Numbered from the stretch's first letter, positions 52,141 through 63,044 are shown. The stretch: DNA of 64,000 bases from Deinococcus sonorensis KR-87 (GCF_040256395.1 NZ_CP158299.1:181001-245000); one strand, 5' to 3'. The notes: generated from the sequence alone by a model not told the origin. Program-made: numbers and translations.

Positions 52141-54174
52141 GTGACTGCCACCCACCCCCGACCCTCACCGATCGCGGCACGCCTGAGTCTGGCGTTTGCC
52201 GTCGTGGCGGTGATCGGCCTGTTTGTATTTCCGTACGGCACCTTCACCCGCGACAGTTTCTCGGCGGCGGCCACCATCCAGCGCTTCCCCGCCGGAGTGC
52301 TGGACTACACCGGCTTCGCGCCGCGTACCCTGCCCGCCATGACCCCGGCGCTGGTCGCCGGCTGGGTGGCGCTGGTGGCGCTGCTGCTGAGCATCTACGC
52401 CGCCGCGCGCCGGCAGTGGTGGCTGTGGACGGCCGGACTGGTCGCGCTGGTGGCCACCGTGGCGGCCATGCTGCTGTTCGAGGGCGCGCTGGGCCGTGAA
52501 GTGCAGGCGCAGCTGGCCCAGGGCCTGCGGCTGCGGCGCATTCCCTTCGCCACCGGCGGCCCCAGCATGGCGATGTTCTTTCTCCTGCTGGGCGGCCTGG
52601 GCGTCACGCTGGCCGGGCTGAGCCAGTACACCTCCTGGTGGAACCGCCTGAACCGGCTGCGCGGCCTGCTGGTGCCGCTGGTGGCCATCGGGCTGGCGAT
52701 CGTGGTGGGCGCCCTGGTCGTTCTGATCGTGCAGCCGATCCCGATTCCGCAGGGCACCACCATCGCCCTGACGGCCCTGAGCGGCTTCATCGGCAAGGCC
52801 GACGTGGTGTGGTTCGTGTACAGCACCCTGTTCGCCCCGCTGACCAACCTGGGCGACTTCTTCGACAGCCTCAAGCTGGCCACCCCGCTGATCTTCACCG
52901 GGCTGGCGGTCGCGTTTGCCTTCCGCAGCGGCCTCTTCAACATCGGCGCGCCGGGGCAGCTGACCGCCGGCGCGGTGGCCGCCATGTTCGCCGGGGTGTA
53001 CCTGCCGCTTCCGGGCCCCCTGCTGCTGGTCGCCTCGGTGGTCGCAGCGGCGCTGGGCGGCGCGCTGTGGGGCGCGATTCCGGGGCTCCTGAAGGCGCGG
53101 TTCGGCAGCAGTGAGGTGATCAACACCATCATGCTCAACTACATCGCCAGCGCCATCTTCATCTTTCTGCTGGGCAACAACACCTACCAGTTCTTCGGGC
53201 ACACCGTCAACCTGCCGTTCAAGGCGCCCGGGTCCAACCCCAGCAGCCTGGAGCTGCAGCCGGGTGCCCGCCTCTCCCCCATCTCTCAGGTGCTGGGCCT
53301 GACCGACATCGGGGCCGATACCCTGACGCTCGGACCGATTTTCGCGGTGGCGGGCTTTCTGGCGGCCTTCTACGGGCTGCGGCGCAACCGCTGGCGGGTG
53401 CCGATCGCGGTGGCGGCGGCGGTGGTGCTGGGCGCGCTGACCTGGCGGCTGGGGATTCCAGTGCAGGTGAACGGAAATCTGGCGGCCAGCAAGCTGAACA
53501 CCAGCTTCCTGCTGGCCCTGCTGGCGCTGATCGGCTTCAGCGTGCTGATGTGGCGCACCGCGACCGGCTTCGCGCTGCGGGCGGTGGGGCTGGCACCCAA
53601 AGCGGCCGAGTACGGCGGCATCAGCGTGGCGCGCAACACCATCCTGGCCATGACGCTGGCCGGCGCCTTCGCCGGGCTGGCCGGCACCCACTACGTGATG
53701 GGCGGGGCGCTCGACGAGTACCGCCTGAAGCAGAACATTCCGGTGAACGTGGGTTTCGATGGCATCACGGTGGCGCTGATGGGCCAGAGCACTCCGGTGG
53801 GCGTGCTGGTGTCCAGCGTGCTGTTCGGCACGCTCGACACGGGCGGCCTGTACGTGGACCAGAAGCTCGACGGCGTGAACAAGGACATCGTGAACGTGCT
53901 GAAGGCGCTGATCGTGCTGTTCATCGCGGCCGGCGGCTTCCTGAGCCGGCGCGTCACCGATCCGCCGCCGCCCGCGCTGGTGCAGGCGGTGGACGCCGGA
54001 CTCAACATCGACAAGGCGGCCGTGGCGGTCGAGACGACCACACCGGCCAAGGCGGGCCTGCCCAGCCTGGGCCAGAGCAGCGTGGACCTGGGCCGCGCCG
54101 CCACCGACCACACGCCCGGCCCGGAAGATCCGGACGAGCCGCGCGTCGACGCGTCGAAGCGGGGAGGACGCTAG
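52141..54174 (+). CDS. ABC transporter permease, nucleoside/BMP type, extended
   Basis: 677 residues, much longer than the usual 350-400 for this BPD_transp_2 family. The first 200 residues add about five membrane helices. The conserved permease core lies near 235-600 ([53 protein letters not shown]). The tail is hydrophilic and rich in Thr, Pro and acidic residues. It pairs with the next gene to form a nucleoside importer. The ATPase and BmpA-type binding protein are not in the window. GTG start, leaderless. Confidence 0.88.
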   Translation: MTATHPRPSPIAARLSLAFAVVAVIGLFVFPYGTFTRDSFSAAATIQRFPAGVLDYTGFAPRTLPAMTPALVAGWVALVALLLSIYAAARRQWWLWTAGLVALVATVAAMLLFEGALGREVQAQLAQGLRLRRIPFATGGPSMAMFFLLLGGLGVTLAGLSQYTSWWNRLNRLRGLLVPLVAIGLAIVVGALVVLIVQPIPIPQGTTIALTALSGFIGKADVVWFVYSTLFAPLTNLGDFFDSLKLATPLIFTGLAVAFAFRSGLFNIGAPGQLTAGAVAAMFAGVYLPLPGPLLLVASVVAAALGGALWGAIPGLLKARFGSSEVINTIMLNYIASAIFIFLLGNNTYQFFGHTVNLPFKAPGSNPSSLELQPGARLSPISQVLGLTDIGADTLTLGPIFAVAGFLAAFYGLRRNRWRVPIAVAAAVVLGALTWRLGIPVQVNGNLAASKLNTSFLLALLALIGFSVLMWRTATGFALRAVGLAPKAAEYGGISVARNTILAMTLAGAFAGLAGTHYVMGGALDEYRLKQNIPVNVGFDGITVALMGQSTPVGVLVSSVLFGTLDTGGLYVDQKLDGVNKDIVNVLKALIVLFIAAGGFLSRRVTDPPPPALVQAVDAGLNIDKAAVAVETTTPAKAGLPSLGQSSVDLGRAATDHTPGPEDPDEPRVDASKRGGR

Positions 54175-55086
<912 letters not shown>

Positions 55087-55116
55087 GCCGCTTCCGGGCG
55101 GCTCATGAGTCCGCTC

Positions 55117-55122
55117 TAGACT
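55117..55122 (+). promoter_or_regulatory. -10 box (TAGACT) upstream of the RodZ-like gene
   Basis: TAGACT ends 24 bases before the GTG at 55147. This gene has an AAGGAG ribosome site in that stretch, so it is leadered, unlike many neighbours. A GAGCCGC/GCGGCTC hairpin lies just upstream and may end the permease transcript. Confidence 0.45.
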
Positions 55123-55146
55123 TGCCGCACCCCAGAAGGAGTGTCT

Positions 55147-56190
55147 GTGCCGATGAGCTTTGGCAATGAACTGAAAACCGCGCGCGAGGCTCAGGGTCTG
55201 AGCCTGCAGGACGTCGCGCAGCGCACCCGCATCCGCACCGACTACCTGCGCGCGCTGGAAGCGCAGGACCTCCCGGTGCTGCCGGAACGCACCCTGACCC
55301 GCTCGTACCTGCAGCAGTATGCCCGCGCGCTGGGCCTGGACCCCGCTCCCCTGGCTCAGGAATACGACCGGCTGGTTCCGCAGTCGCGGGAGCTGACGCA
55401 GGCGACGCTGGGACCGGCGTCGCAGGCCACCCGCGCCCGGACCGGCCGGGTATCGGTGCCGCCCCGCCGCCCTCCGCGCCCCGGATTGCCGGTGGGGCTG
55501 CTGGGCAGCGTGGTGGCCGTCGCGCTGGTGCTGGGCGTGGCCGGGTACTTCGGCTACACCGCCTATCAGGCGCAGCACGGTGCCACGGCCAACGCGCCCA
55601 CCACCGAGGTGGCGCTGCCCAGCACCCGGCAGGTGAACCTGACCGTCAGCAGCACACCCACCGGCGCGCGGGTGTACGTGGACAACCGCTACCTGGGCCT
55701 GACGCCCATCCAGGGCTGGCCGCTGGACGCCCGCGACCGCGCAGAGCTGCGGGTGGAGTACGGAGGCCGCCAGACCTACAAGGAGACCCTGAAACTCCAG
55801 AGCGACCGCACCCTCAGCGTGAAGCTGGCCCCGGCCGGTCAGGTGTCCAGCGCCAGCACGCCCACACCGTCCACCCCCCGGGTGAGCGCCACGGCGGCCC
55901 GCACTCCCGCCCGCACCCCCAGCACCCCGGTCGCCGCCACCCCCAGCGCCCCCGCCCCGCCGGCGGCCGGTCGCGTGCGGCTCAGCTTCCGGGGCGCCTC
56001 CTGGACCCTGGTCACGGACCGCTCCGGCCGGGTGCTGTACCGGGGCACGCCGTCTCCGGGCACCAGCCGCGAGTTTCCCAGCGGCGTCACCATCCGCACC
56101 GGCAACGCGGGCCAGGTGACGGTGCTGGTGAGCGGGCGGGCGGCCCAGCCGTTCGGGGGCGCCGGTCAGGTCGTCACCCGGCGCTTCTGA
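55147..56190 (+). CDS. RodZ-like helix-turn-helix membrane protein with PEGA domain
   Basis: 347 residues. The N-terminal HTH (FGNELKTAREAQGLSLQDVA, then RTRIRTDYLRALE) is the RodZ-type module that binds MreB instead of DNA. A single membrane helix spans about 116-140. Outside, a PEGA domain is visible as VSSTPTGARVYVDNRYLGLTPI, then a Thr/Pro/Ala tether and a C-terminal DUF4115-like beta domain (VRLSFRGASWTLVTDRSGRVLYRG). It likely links envelope synthesis to the cytoskeleton. The GTG at 55147 is 5 bases after AAGGAG; an ATG two codons on is also possible. Confidence 0.85.
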   Translation: MPMSFGNELKTAREAQGLSLQDVAQRTRIRTDYLRALEAQDLPVLPERTLTRSYLQQYARALGLDPAPLAQEYDRLVPQSRELTQATLGPASQATRARTGRVSVPPRRPPRPGLPVGLLGSVVAVALVLGVAGYFGYTAYQAQHGATANAPTTEVALPSTRQVNLTVSSTPTGARVYVDNRYLGLTPIQGWPLDARDRAELRVEYGGRQTYKETLKLQSDRTLSVKLAPAGQVSSASTPTPSTPRVSATAARTPARTPSTPVAATPSAPAPPAAGRVRLSFRGASWTLVTDRSGRVLYRGTPSPGTSREFPSGVTIRTGNAGQVTVLVSGRAAQPFGGAGQVVTRRF

Positions 56191-56279
56191 GGGCGGCGGT
56201 TCCGGCCCACCCGCGTGCCCCTCACAGCCGCCGCACGGGGCGCTGGGGGGCCGTGTTACCTTGAAGCCCGGAGGTTCTT

Positions 56280-57395
56280 TTGTCTCAGCCCCAGGATGTT
56301 CGTGTGTCGCCGTCGCGCCGGGATACGGCTTTTCAGTACGTGTGGCGCAGCCCATGGGTGCGGACGCTGGTGTTCCTGCTGGCCATCTATCTGGTCTACC
56401 GGCTGGTGGGTCAGGTCACGCACGTCATCGTGCTGGGGCTGATCGCCTACGTGATCGCGTATCTGGCCCATCCGCTGCTGCGGCTGCTGGAACAGCGGCG
56501 CATTCAGCGCGGCGTGGGCGTAGCGTTGGTGGTGCTGCTGATTCTGGGCCTTGTGGCGCTGGCGTCCACCCTGCTGGTCACGGTGGTCAGCCAGTTCTAT
56601 ACCCTGATTCAGCAGCTGCCGGAGCTGACCACGAAATTCCTGGGCTGGTTCCAGAATCTGGCCGAGCGCTTCACCTTCCTGAGCCCCACCTCTGAACAGC
56701 TGCAGAAGCTGACCCAGAACGGCGCCACCACCATCCAGAAGTACCTGTTGCCGTATATCGGGCGCTACCAGGGCCAGCTGGTGGGCGGCGTATTCAGCGT
56801 GGCGAGTTTCGTGGCGGAGATGTTTGCGGTGCTGATCCTGAGCATCTACATGATGCTGGACTACGAGAAGATCGGGCTGACGCTGCTGCGCATCTTCCCG
56901 CGCACCTGGCAGCCGTTCGTGCTGGACCTGTCGGCCAACGTGGGCACGGCGGTGGGCGGTTACCTCAAAGGGCAGCTGCTGATCGCGGCGTTCGTGGGGA
57001 TCTTCGTGTGGATCGGGCTGACCATCGGCGGCATTCCCAGTGCCGCCGCCATCGGGTTCCTGGCGGGCCTCTTCAACATCGTGCCGTACCTGGGCGTGGT
57101 GATCGCCATCACGCCGGCGCTGCTGCTGGCGGTGCCGGCCGGCGGACTGATCAAGATCGCCATTGTGGTGGTGGTGTTCGTGCTGGCCAACCAGATCGAG
57201 GGGCATTTCCTGTCGCCGATCGTGCTGGGCCGCACCACCAACCTGCACCCGGTCACGGTGGTGCTGGCGATCCTGACCGGCCTGACCATGATGGGCATCA
57301 CCGGCGCGCTGCTGGCCGTGCCGCTGGCCGCGCTGGGCAAACTGCTGCTGCAGGAGTACTACTATCCCAGCCGGGTGTACCGCGACGGCCCCTAG
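56280..57395 (+). CDS. AI-2E family transporter
   Basis: 371 residues, eight membrane helices. Family motifs PLLRLLEQRRIQRGVGV, GYLKGQLLIAAFVGIFVWIG, IPSAAAIGFLAGLFNIVPYLG and LANQIEGHFLSPIVLGRTTNLHPVTVV are clear. Members export AI-2 or act as ion antiporters (for example Na+/H+); substrate not settled here. The start is TTG at 56280, 5 bases after GGAGG; no ATG or GTG nearby fits. Confidence 0.9.
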   Translation: MSQPQDVRVSPSRRDTAFQYVWRSPWVRTLVFLLAIYLVYRLVGQVTHVIVLGLIAYVIAYLAHPLLRLLEQRRIQRGVGVALVVLLILGLVALASTLLVTVVSQFYTLIQQLPELTTKFLGWFQNLAERFTFLSPTSEQLQKLTQNGATTIQKYLLPYIGRYQGQLVGGVFSVASFVAEMFAVLILSIYMMLDYEKIGLTLLRIFPRTWQPFVLDLSANVGTAVGGYLKGQLLIAAFVGIFVWIGLTIGGIPSAAAIGFLAGLFNIVPYLGVVIAITPALLLAVPAGGLIKIAIVVVVFVLANQIEGHFLSPIVLGRTTNLHPVTVVLAILTGLTMMGITGALLAVPLAALGKLLLQEYYYPSRVYRDGP

Positions 57396-57415
57396 CGGGC
57401 AGAAGAACCGCCTGA

Positions 57416-57440
57416 GGGCCGGGAATCCCGGCCCTTTTTT
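57416..57440 (+). terminator. Intrinsic terminator after the AI-2E family gene
   Basis: GGGCCGGG pairs with CCCGGCCC around AAT, followed by six T residues. The T run reaches the stop codon of the convergent VOC gene. Confidence 0.92.
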
Positions 57441-57856
57441 CAGCCCTCCGCTTCCAACAGCTCCACCTGCCGGCCATCCGGGTCCAGCACAAACGCCATC
57501 GGTTTGCCGGTGGGGCTGAGGCCCAGTTCCCGGCTGAAGGGAACGCCGTCCTGGCGCAGCCGCTCGGCCAGCGCCGTCAGGTCCGGCACCACCACGGCCA
57601 CGTGTTCCATCCAGCTGTGCGGCGCCCCCACCGGGCTGGCCGGGGCCGGATGGTTGGGGTGGTCCAGGATGATCGGCGGCTCCTGTGCGGCCTGAACCTC
57701 GAAGAACTGCAGCCGACCGCCGCCCTCGAAGCTCAGCACCAGCCGCCGCCAGCCCTCGGACGTGACCAGGTCCTTGGTGACGCTGGCGCCCAGCGCCGCG
57801 TAGAAGCGAGCGATCCGGCCGGCGTCCGGCGTGACGAACGAGACGTGTTTGAGCAT
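57440..57856 (-). CDS. VOC family protein
   Basis: 138 residues with two beta-alpha-beta-beta-beta modules: LKHVSFVTPDAGRIARFYAALGASVTKDL and MEHVAVVVPDLTALAERLRQDGVPF, ending FVLDPDGRQVELLEAEG, where the metal-ligand glutamate is in place. It may be a lyase or dioxygenase of unknown substrate. A TACCCT box 6 bases before the ATG fixes the start; the long frame upstream is shadow of the divergent gene. Confidence 0.82.
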   Translation of the reverse strand: MLKHVSFVTPDAGRIARFYAALGASVTKDLVTSEGWRRLVLSFEGGGRLQFFEVQAAQEPPIILDHPNHPAPASPVGAPHSWMEHVAVVVPDLTALAERLRQDGVPFSRELGLSPTGKPMAFVLDPDGRQVELLEAEG

Positions 57857-57862
57857 GCAGGC

Positions 57863-57868
57863 AGGGTA
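57863..57868 (-). promoter_or_regulatory. -10 box (TACCCT) of the leaderless VOC gene
   Basis: TACCCT on the minus strand ends 6 bases before the ATG at 57856. Confidence 0.5.
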
Positions 57869-57928
57869 GCAGCCGGCTTGCCGCTCCAGGCCTGATTTGT
57901 CCCGGCCCGGCTGTGCCATGATCCGGGT

Positions 57929-58953
57929 ATGGAATACCGCAAGTTGCAGGGCACCGACCTGACCGTCTCGGCGGTGGGCTTCGGTGTGTGGACGGTGGGG
58001 ACCACCTGGTGGGGCGTCAAGGACGAGCAGCTGGGCAAGCGCCTGCTGCGCCAGGCGTTCGAGCGCGGCGTGACGCTGTTCGACAACGCCGACACCTACG
58101 CCTCCGGCCGGGCGGAGGAACTGCAGCGTGAGGCGCTGCACGACGTGCGCGACCAGATCGTGGTGGCCACCAAGTTCGGCTACGACATCGTGAACCACCC
58201 GGAGCGCCCCGGTCAGCAGGAGCGCCCGCACGACTGGTCGCCGCAGTACATGCGCCGCGCCCTGGAGGCCTCGCTCCGGCGGCTGGGCACCGACCGCATC
58301 GACTACTATCAGCTGCACAACCCGCGCTTGGACGCCATCGAGCAGGGCTCGGCGCTGGCCGACGACCTGTTTGCCGAGCTGGAACAGGCCAAGGCGGAGG
58401 GCCTGATCCGCGCCTACGGCACCGCGCTGGGGCCAGCCCTCAATGAGCGCCAGATCGAGGAGGGCGTCGCCAGCCTGCGGCGCGGCGCCCCCACCCAGAT
58501 CATCTACAACCTGCTGGAGCAGGTGCTGGGCGAGCCGGTGCTGGCCGAGGCCGAGCGGCTGCAGGTGGGGGTGCTGGCCCGCGTGCCGCACGCGTCCGGG
58601 CTGCTGGAAGGCTACATGACGGCCGACACCACCTTTGAGCCGGGCGACCACCGCAACTGGCGCCTCACCACCAACGAGCGTCGCAAGGCCTGGATGGAGG
58701 ACGGCCTCAAGAAGGTCGAGCAGCTGCAGCCGTTTCTGGAAGGGCGCAGCATCGGTCAGCTCGCGTTGCAGTTCGCGCTGCACAGCCCGCTGATGGCCTC
58801 GCTGATCCCCAACATCTACGACGAGCAGGGACTGATCAGCTACACCTCGCTGGACGATGCCCGCCCGCTCTCGGACGACGAGTACGGACAGATTCAGGCG
58901 CTGTACGCCCAGAACTTCGGCCTGAACACCAGCCTGATCGGTGAGGTGGTGCG

Positions 58954-58957
<4 letters not shown>
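57929..58957 (+). CDS. Aldo/keto reductase
   Basis: 342 residues, (beta/alpha)8 barrel. The catalytic tetrad is visible as Asp and Tyr in [18 protein letters not shown], Lys in [12 protein letters not shown] and His in [11 protein letters not shown]. It reduces carbonyls with NADPH in the cytoplasm. ATG 57929 comes 6 bases after CATGAT, a weak -10 box, with no ribosome site. Its stop overlaps the GTG start of chdC (GTGA), so the two are co-translated. Confidence 0.92.
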
Positions 58958-59775
<818 letters not shown>

Positions 59776-59787
59776 AGGCGGCCCACA

Positions 59788-59826
59788 GGCAAGGGCACGT
59801 GGATCAGGGGTCCACGTGCCCTTGCC
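59788..59826. terminator. Strong bidirectional terminator after chdC
   Basis: A perfect 16-bp stem (GGCAAGGGCACGTGGA with its complement) encloses TCAGGGG, followed by GTTTCCCTTT. It separates chdC from the convergent HtrA-like protease gene. Confidence 0.85.
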
Positions 59827-59834
59827 GTTTCCCT

Positions 59835-60899
59835 TTACTGCCGGTAGACCAGCGTGCCCTTGGCCACCAGCTGCAGCTGCACCGGTCGCTCGTCGCCGCC
59901 GCGGCTCACCGTCAGCTGCACCGTGTCGCCGATGTGCCGCCGCCGGATCTCGAACATCACGTCGTCGGCGCTGCGGGTCCGGACGCCATCCACGGCCACC
60001 ACCACGTCGCCGTGACGCTTGAGCGTGCCGTCCTGGGCCGTCTGGGCCGCCTGCAGGCCTGCGCGCGCCGCCGGGCCGCCCGGCACCACCGAGGCCACCA
60101 CCCCGCCGGACACGGCGCCTGCGCCCTGGGCGTCCGGCTGGAAGTACAGCCCGATGGCCGGCACGTCCCGCTTCACCCCGGCGCGCAGCTCAGTGATCAG
60201 CTGCTCGCCGGCGCTGACCGGCACCGCGTAACTGGTGATGGTGCGGTTCTGGTCATCGACCCGGATGTAGCTCACCACCCCGATGGCCTGTCCCTGCTCA
60301 TTGATGATCGGGCCGCCGCTGTCACCGGGGGCCAGCGGGGCATTCATCTCCAGCGTGCGCTGAGGAAAGTCCACCCGGCCCGCCTGCGCGCCCAGCCGCA
60401 GCAGCCGGCCCCGGCGCGGCTGCAGAAAGTCGCCGCCGCTGTTGCCTACCGCCAGCACGCTCTCGCCCACCTGCGGGCTGCCGGGCGCCAGATTCAGGTA
60501 CGGGACGGTGCCGCGCGTGCCGATCTGCAGCAGCGCCACATCGGCGGCGTTGTCGAAGCCCACCACCCGCGCCGAGAAGGTCTGGTTGCTCACGGTCCGC
60601 ACCAGAATGGTCTTGGCGCCGTCCACCACGTGGTAGGCGGTCAGCAGCAGGCCCCCGCTGCTGATGAAGAAGCCGCTGCCCAGCCCGCCGCTGCCGTCGG
60701 CACTCAGCTGCTCGATGCGCACGCTGGCAGGCCGCACCCGGTTGAACAGGCTGCGGGCATCCTGCGGCAGCGGGTCGGTCAGGCTGGGGGCCGGCTGCAC
60801 CCCGAAGGGAAACTGGACCGGCGAGTGGGCGTCACGCGGAGACAGGTAAGCGGCCAGCGCCACCAGCAGCAGGATGACCGGCCAGGGAGAACGCCTCAT
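59835..60899 (-). CDS. HtrA/DegP-like serine protease with PDZ domain
   Basis: 354 residues. A membrane anchor lies at about residues 7-22 (PVILLLVALAAYLSP). The trypsin-like domain has His in LLTAYHVVDGA, Asp in FDNAADVALLQIG and Ser in APGDSGGPIINEQG. A PDZ domain follows (GGVVASVVPGGPAARAGLQ, HGDVVVAVDGVRTRSADDVMFEIRR). It degrades or refolds damaged envelope proteins. The start at 60899 is 7 bases after a TACAGT box, preferred over GTG 60908, which overlaps that box. Confidence 0.92.
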   Translation of the reverse strand: MRRSPWPVILLLVALAAYLSPRDAHSPVQFPFGVQPAPSLTDPLPQDARSLFNRVRPASVRIEQLSADGSGGLGSGFFISSGGLLLTAYHVVDGAKTILVRTVSNQTFSARVVGFDNAADVALLQIGTRGTVPYLNLAPGSPQVGESVLAVGNSGGDFLQPRRGRLLRLGAQAGRVDFPQRTLEMNAPLAPGDSGGPIINEQGQAIGVVSYIRVDDQNRTITSYAVPVSAGEQLITELRAGVKRDVPAIGLYFQPDAQGAGAVSGGVVASVVPGGPAARAGLQAAQTAQDGTLKRHGDVVVAVDGVRTRSADDVMFEIRRRHIGDTVQLTVSRGGDERPVQLQLVAKGTLVYRQ

Positions 60900-60906
60900 G
60901 CTGCCC

Positions 60907-60912
60907 ACTGTA
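60907..60912 (-). promoter_or_regulatory. -10 box (TACAGT) of the leaderless protease gene
   Basis: TACAGT on the minus strand ends 7 bases before the ATG at 60899. Confidence 0.45.
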
Positions 60913-60979
60913 GCCCGCCCGGGTGGGCCGCGCCGTGCCAGATGGCACGATAGCGGGCGCTCCAGGTGGGCCCACGCGC

Positions 60980-60985
60980 TAGCCT
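60980..60985 (+). promoter_or_regulatory. -10 box (TAGCCT) of the EVE-domain gene
   Basis: TAGCCT ends 8 bases before the ATG at 60994, with no ribosome site. Confidence 0.45.
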
Positions 60986-60993
60986 GAGCGGCG

Positions 60994-61473
60994 ATGACCG
61001 TGCAGAGCGCCTGCTGGCTGATGAAGACCGAGCCCGACGTGTTCGGCTACCCGGACCTGGAGCGGGTGGGCCGTGAACCCTGGAACGGCGTGCGCAACTA
61101 CCAGGCGCGCAACTTCCTGCGCCAGATGCAGCCGGGCGACCGGGTGCTGATCTACCACAGCAATGCCCGGCCCACCGGCATCGCGGGGGTGGCGCAGGTG
61201 GTGAGCGCCGCCTACCCCGACGACCTGCAGTTCCGGCCGGAGAGTCCTTACCACGATCCCACCTCCCCGCCGGACGCGCCGCGCTGGAGCATGGTGGATG
61301 TGGCGCCGTTGCGGGCCTTCCCACGCCTGCTGTCGCTGGAGCAGCTGCGCGAGCTGCCCGAGTGGCAGGACTCGCCGCTGCTGCGGCGCGGCACCCGCCT
61401 GAGCGTGCTGCCGGTAACCGCGCCGGAGTACCGGGCGGCGCTCCGGGCGGTGGGGCTCGATGATCTCGCTTGA
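60994..61473 (+). CDS. EVE domain-containing protein
   Basis: 159 residues, a single EVE domain of the PUA-like superfamily: CWLMKTEPDVFGYPDLERVG, WNGVRNYQARNFLRQMQPGDRVLIYHSNA and GIAGVAQVVSAAYPDD. The aromatic cage that reads modified bases is formed by Trp and Tyr residues in these motifs. EVE proteins bind modified cytosine or other altered bases and may take part in restriction or RNA modification pathways. It overlaps the acetyltransferase start by 14 bases. Confidence 0.9.
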   Translation: MTVQSACWLMKTEPDVFGYPDLERVGREPWNGVRNYQARNFLRQMQPGDRVLIYHSNARPTGIAGVAQVVSAAYPDDLQFRPESPYHDPTSPPDAPRWSMVDVAPLRAFPRLLSLEQLRELPEWQDSPLLRRGTRLSVLPVTAPEYRAALRAVGLDDLA

Positions 61474-61966
61474 GCCGCTGCACCTCCGGCACCTGCCACT
61501 GCTGCACCGCTGGCTGCAACAGCCGCATGTCCAAGCCTTCTGGGACGACGGTGACCGCACCCTGGAGCTGGTGGAGCAGCACTACTTCGGGCCGGACCGG
61601 GCGCAGGAGGCCTTCATCCTGAGTGAACGGGAGCAGCCGTTCGGCTACCTGCAGCTGGACCCGGTGGGACCGGACGACCCGCTGGCCGCCTGGCGAGCCG
61701 ATCAGGGCGAGACCTGGGCGCTGGACCTGCTGATCGGTGAGGCCGACCGGACCGGACAGGGGCTCGCGGCCCGGTCCATCGGCACGCTGCTGGGCAGCTG
61801 GCCGCAGCGGCACCCGCACTGCCGCCGCCTGCTGACCGACTCGGACGTGCGCAACGGGCGGGCACTCCGGGCCTGGCAGAAGGCCGGCTTCCGGCCGCTG
61901 GGTCCGGCCACCCTGGATGGCTATGAAGCCCTGATGATGGCCTATGACCTGAAACAGTGGCTGTAA
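61460..61966 (+). CDS. GNAT acetyltransferase, AAC(6')-like
   Basis: 168 residues: LEPLHLRHLPLLHRWLQQPHVQAFW is the N-terminus typical of AAC(6')/IucB-type acetyltransferases, and the acetyl-CoA site includes LLIGEADRTGQGLAARSIGTLL, then DVRNGRALRAWQKAGFRPLG. It may acetylate an aminoglycoside, siderophore precursor or other amine. The ATG lies within the end of the EVE gene. Confidence 0.85.
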   Translation: MISLEPLHLRHLPLLHRWLQQPHVQAFWDDGDRTLELVEQHYFGPDRAQEAFILSEREQPFGYLQLDPVGPDDPLAAWRADQGETWALDLLIGEADRTGQGLAARSIGTLLGSWPQRHPHCRRLLTDSDVRNGRALRAWQKAGFRPLGPATLDGYEALMMAYDLKQWL

Positions 61967-62001
61967 GACCGCTGTGAGGTGCAGTGGCCCACACTACGCT
62001 C

Positions 62002-62127
62002 ATGGAACTGCTGCTGACGCTCTCGGCCACCGTGCTCGCCTTCGTCCTCGCCGTACGGGCACAGCAGACGCGTTCCCAGGTCGCGTTGTTGCGTGTTCAT
62101 GTGCGATCCACCTCCTCCCGCCGCTGA
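62002..62127 (+). CDS. Possible 41-residue membrane protein
   Basis: An ATG frame encodes MELLLTLSATVLAFVLAVRA followed by a basic tail QQTRSQVALLRVHVRSTSSRR. One membrane helix with positive residues after it is plausible for a small inner-membrane protein. There is no ribosome site, and the TACGCT just before the ATG is too close to serve as a normal -10. The rest of the 305-base gap (61967-62271) is pyrimidine-rich and shows no other feature besides the thyX promoter. Confidence 0.3.
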   Translation: MELLLTLSATVLAFVLAVRAQQTRSQVALLRVHVRSTSSRR

Positions 62128-62258
62128 AGCGTCATCTTTCTCCCTGCATTCCGTCCTGCATCGTCCTGAGTGAGCCGCCTCCCGCCGCCTGTCTCCTTCT
62201 GATGTCCTCTCCTGACCGACCCCGCCTGCTGCCCCCCCGGTCAGCGGGCGGTGTACTT

Positions 62259-62264
62259 TAGAAT
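62259..62264 (+). promoter_or_regulatory. -10 box (TAGAAT) of thyX
   Basis: TAGAAT ends 7 bases before the ATG at 62272. An ATG at 62263 lies within this box, so 62272 is preferred as the start. Confidence 0.5.
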
Positions 62265-62271
62265 GGCCGGC

Positions 62272-62976
62272 ATGACTGCTGCCCTCACGCACCCGGATGT
62301 GCGCTTTCCCCTCGACGACGCCACCGGTTCGGTGGCCCTGATCCAGCACGTCGGGGACGACAAGATGATCGTGAACGCCGCCCGGGTCAGCTTCGGCGGC
62401 GACAGCGCCCTGCCGATGACCGCCCGCGACAGCAAGCTGATCCGGTACCTGCTGCAGCACCACCACGGCTCGCCGTTCGAACACAACCTGATCACCTTCA
62501 AGGTGGTGTGCCCGATTTTCGTGGACCGCCAGATGGTCCGGCACCGGGTGGGCGTCAGCAAGAATGAGATCTCGGGCCGCTACGTGGAGATGCAGGAGCG
62601 GATGTATCAGCCGGGCACGTTCCGTCGGCAGGCGCCCAGCAACCGGCAGGCCAGCGTGGAGGACGACGGCACCCTGGATCAGGCGGCAGCCGCCCGCACC
62701 TGGGAGGCCGCCTGGCAGGCCAGCTATGCGGCGTACCAGCAGCTGCTCGCGCTGGGCGTGACCCGCGAGCAGGCCCGGGGCGTGCTGCCGCAGGCGATGT
62801 ACACCGAGAGCTACTACACCTTCAATGTCCGCTCGCTGCTGCACTTTCTGGAACTGCGCGACCACGAGGGCGCCCAGTACGAGACCCGGCTGTACGCCCG
62901 CGCGATGGGCGAGCTGGCCGAACCGCTGTTTCCGGTGACCTTCGCCGCGTGGCGTGAGCTGCACACCGTTGGATGA
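62272..62976 (+). CDS. thyX: Flavin-dependent thymidylate synthase
   Basis: 234 residues. The ThyX hallmark is present as VRHRVGVSKNEISGRYVEM, with HHHGSPFEHNLITFKVVCPIFVDRQ before it and the C-terminal ESYYTFNVRSLLHFLELRDHEGAQYETRLYA. It methylates dUMP using methylenetetrahydrofolate, FAD and NADPH. The classical motif is RHR-x7-S; here eight residues separate RHR and the serine. The start at 62272 is chosen for its -10 spacing. Confidence 0.94.
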   Translation: MTAALTHPDVRFPLDDATGSVALIQHVGDDKMIVNAARVSFGGDSALPMTARDSKLIRYLLQHHHGSPFEHNLITFKVVCPIFVDRQMVRHRVGVSKNEISGRYVEMQERMYQPGTFRRQAPSNRQASVEDDGTLDQAAAARTWEAAWQASYAAYQQLLALGVTREQARGVLPQAMYTESYYTFNVRSLLHFLELRDHEGAQYETRLYARAMGELAEPLFPVTFAAWRELHTVG

Positions 62977-63032
62977 CGGTTGCCTGAACGCAGCCCCAAC
63001 GCCTGCTGGCGGCGTTCGCCTCACCTGCTGGG

Positions 63033-63038
63033 TAAACT
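63033..63038 (+). promoter_or_regulatory. -10 box (TAAACT) of the YihY/BrkB-family gene
   Basis: TAAACT ends 6 bases before the ATG at 63045, without a ribosome site. Confidence 0.5.
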
Positions 63039-63044
63039 GCCCAG

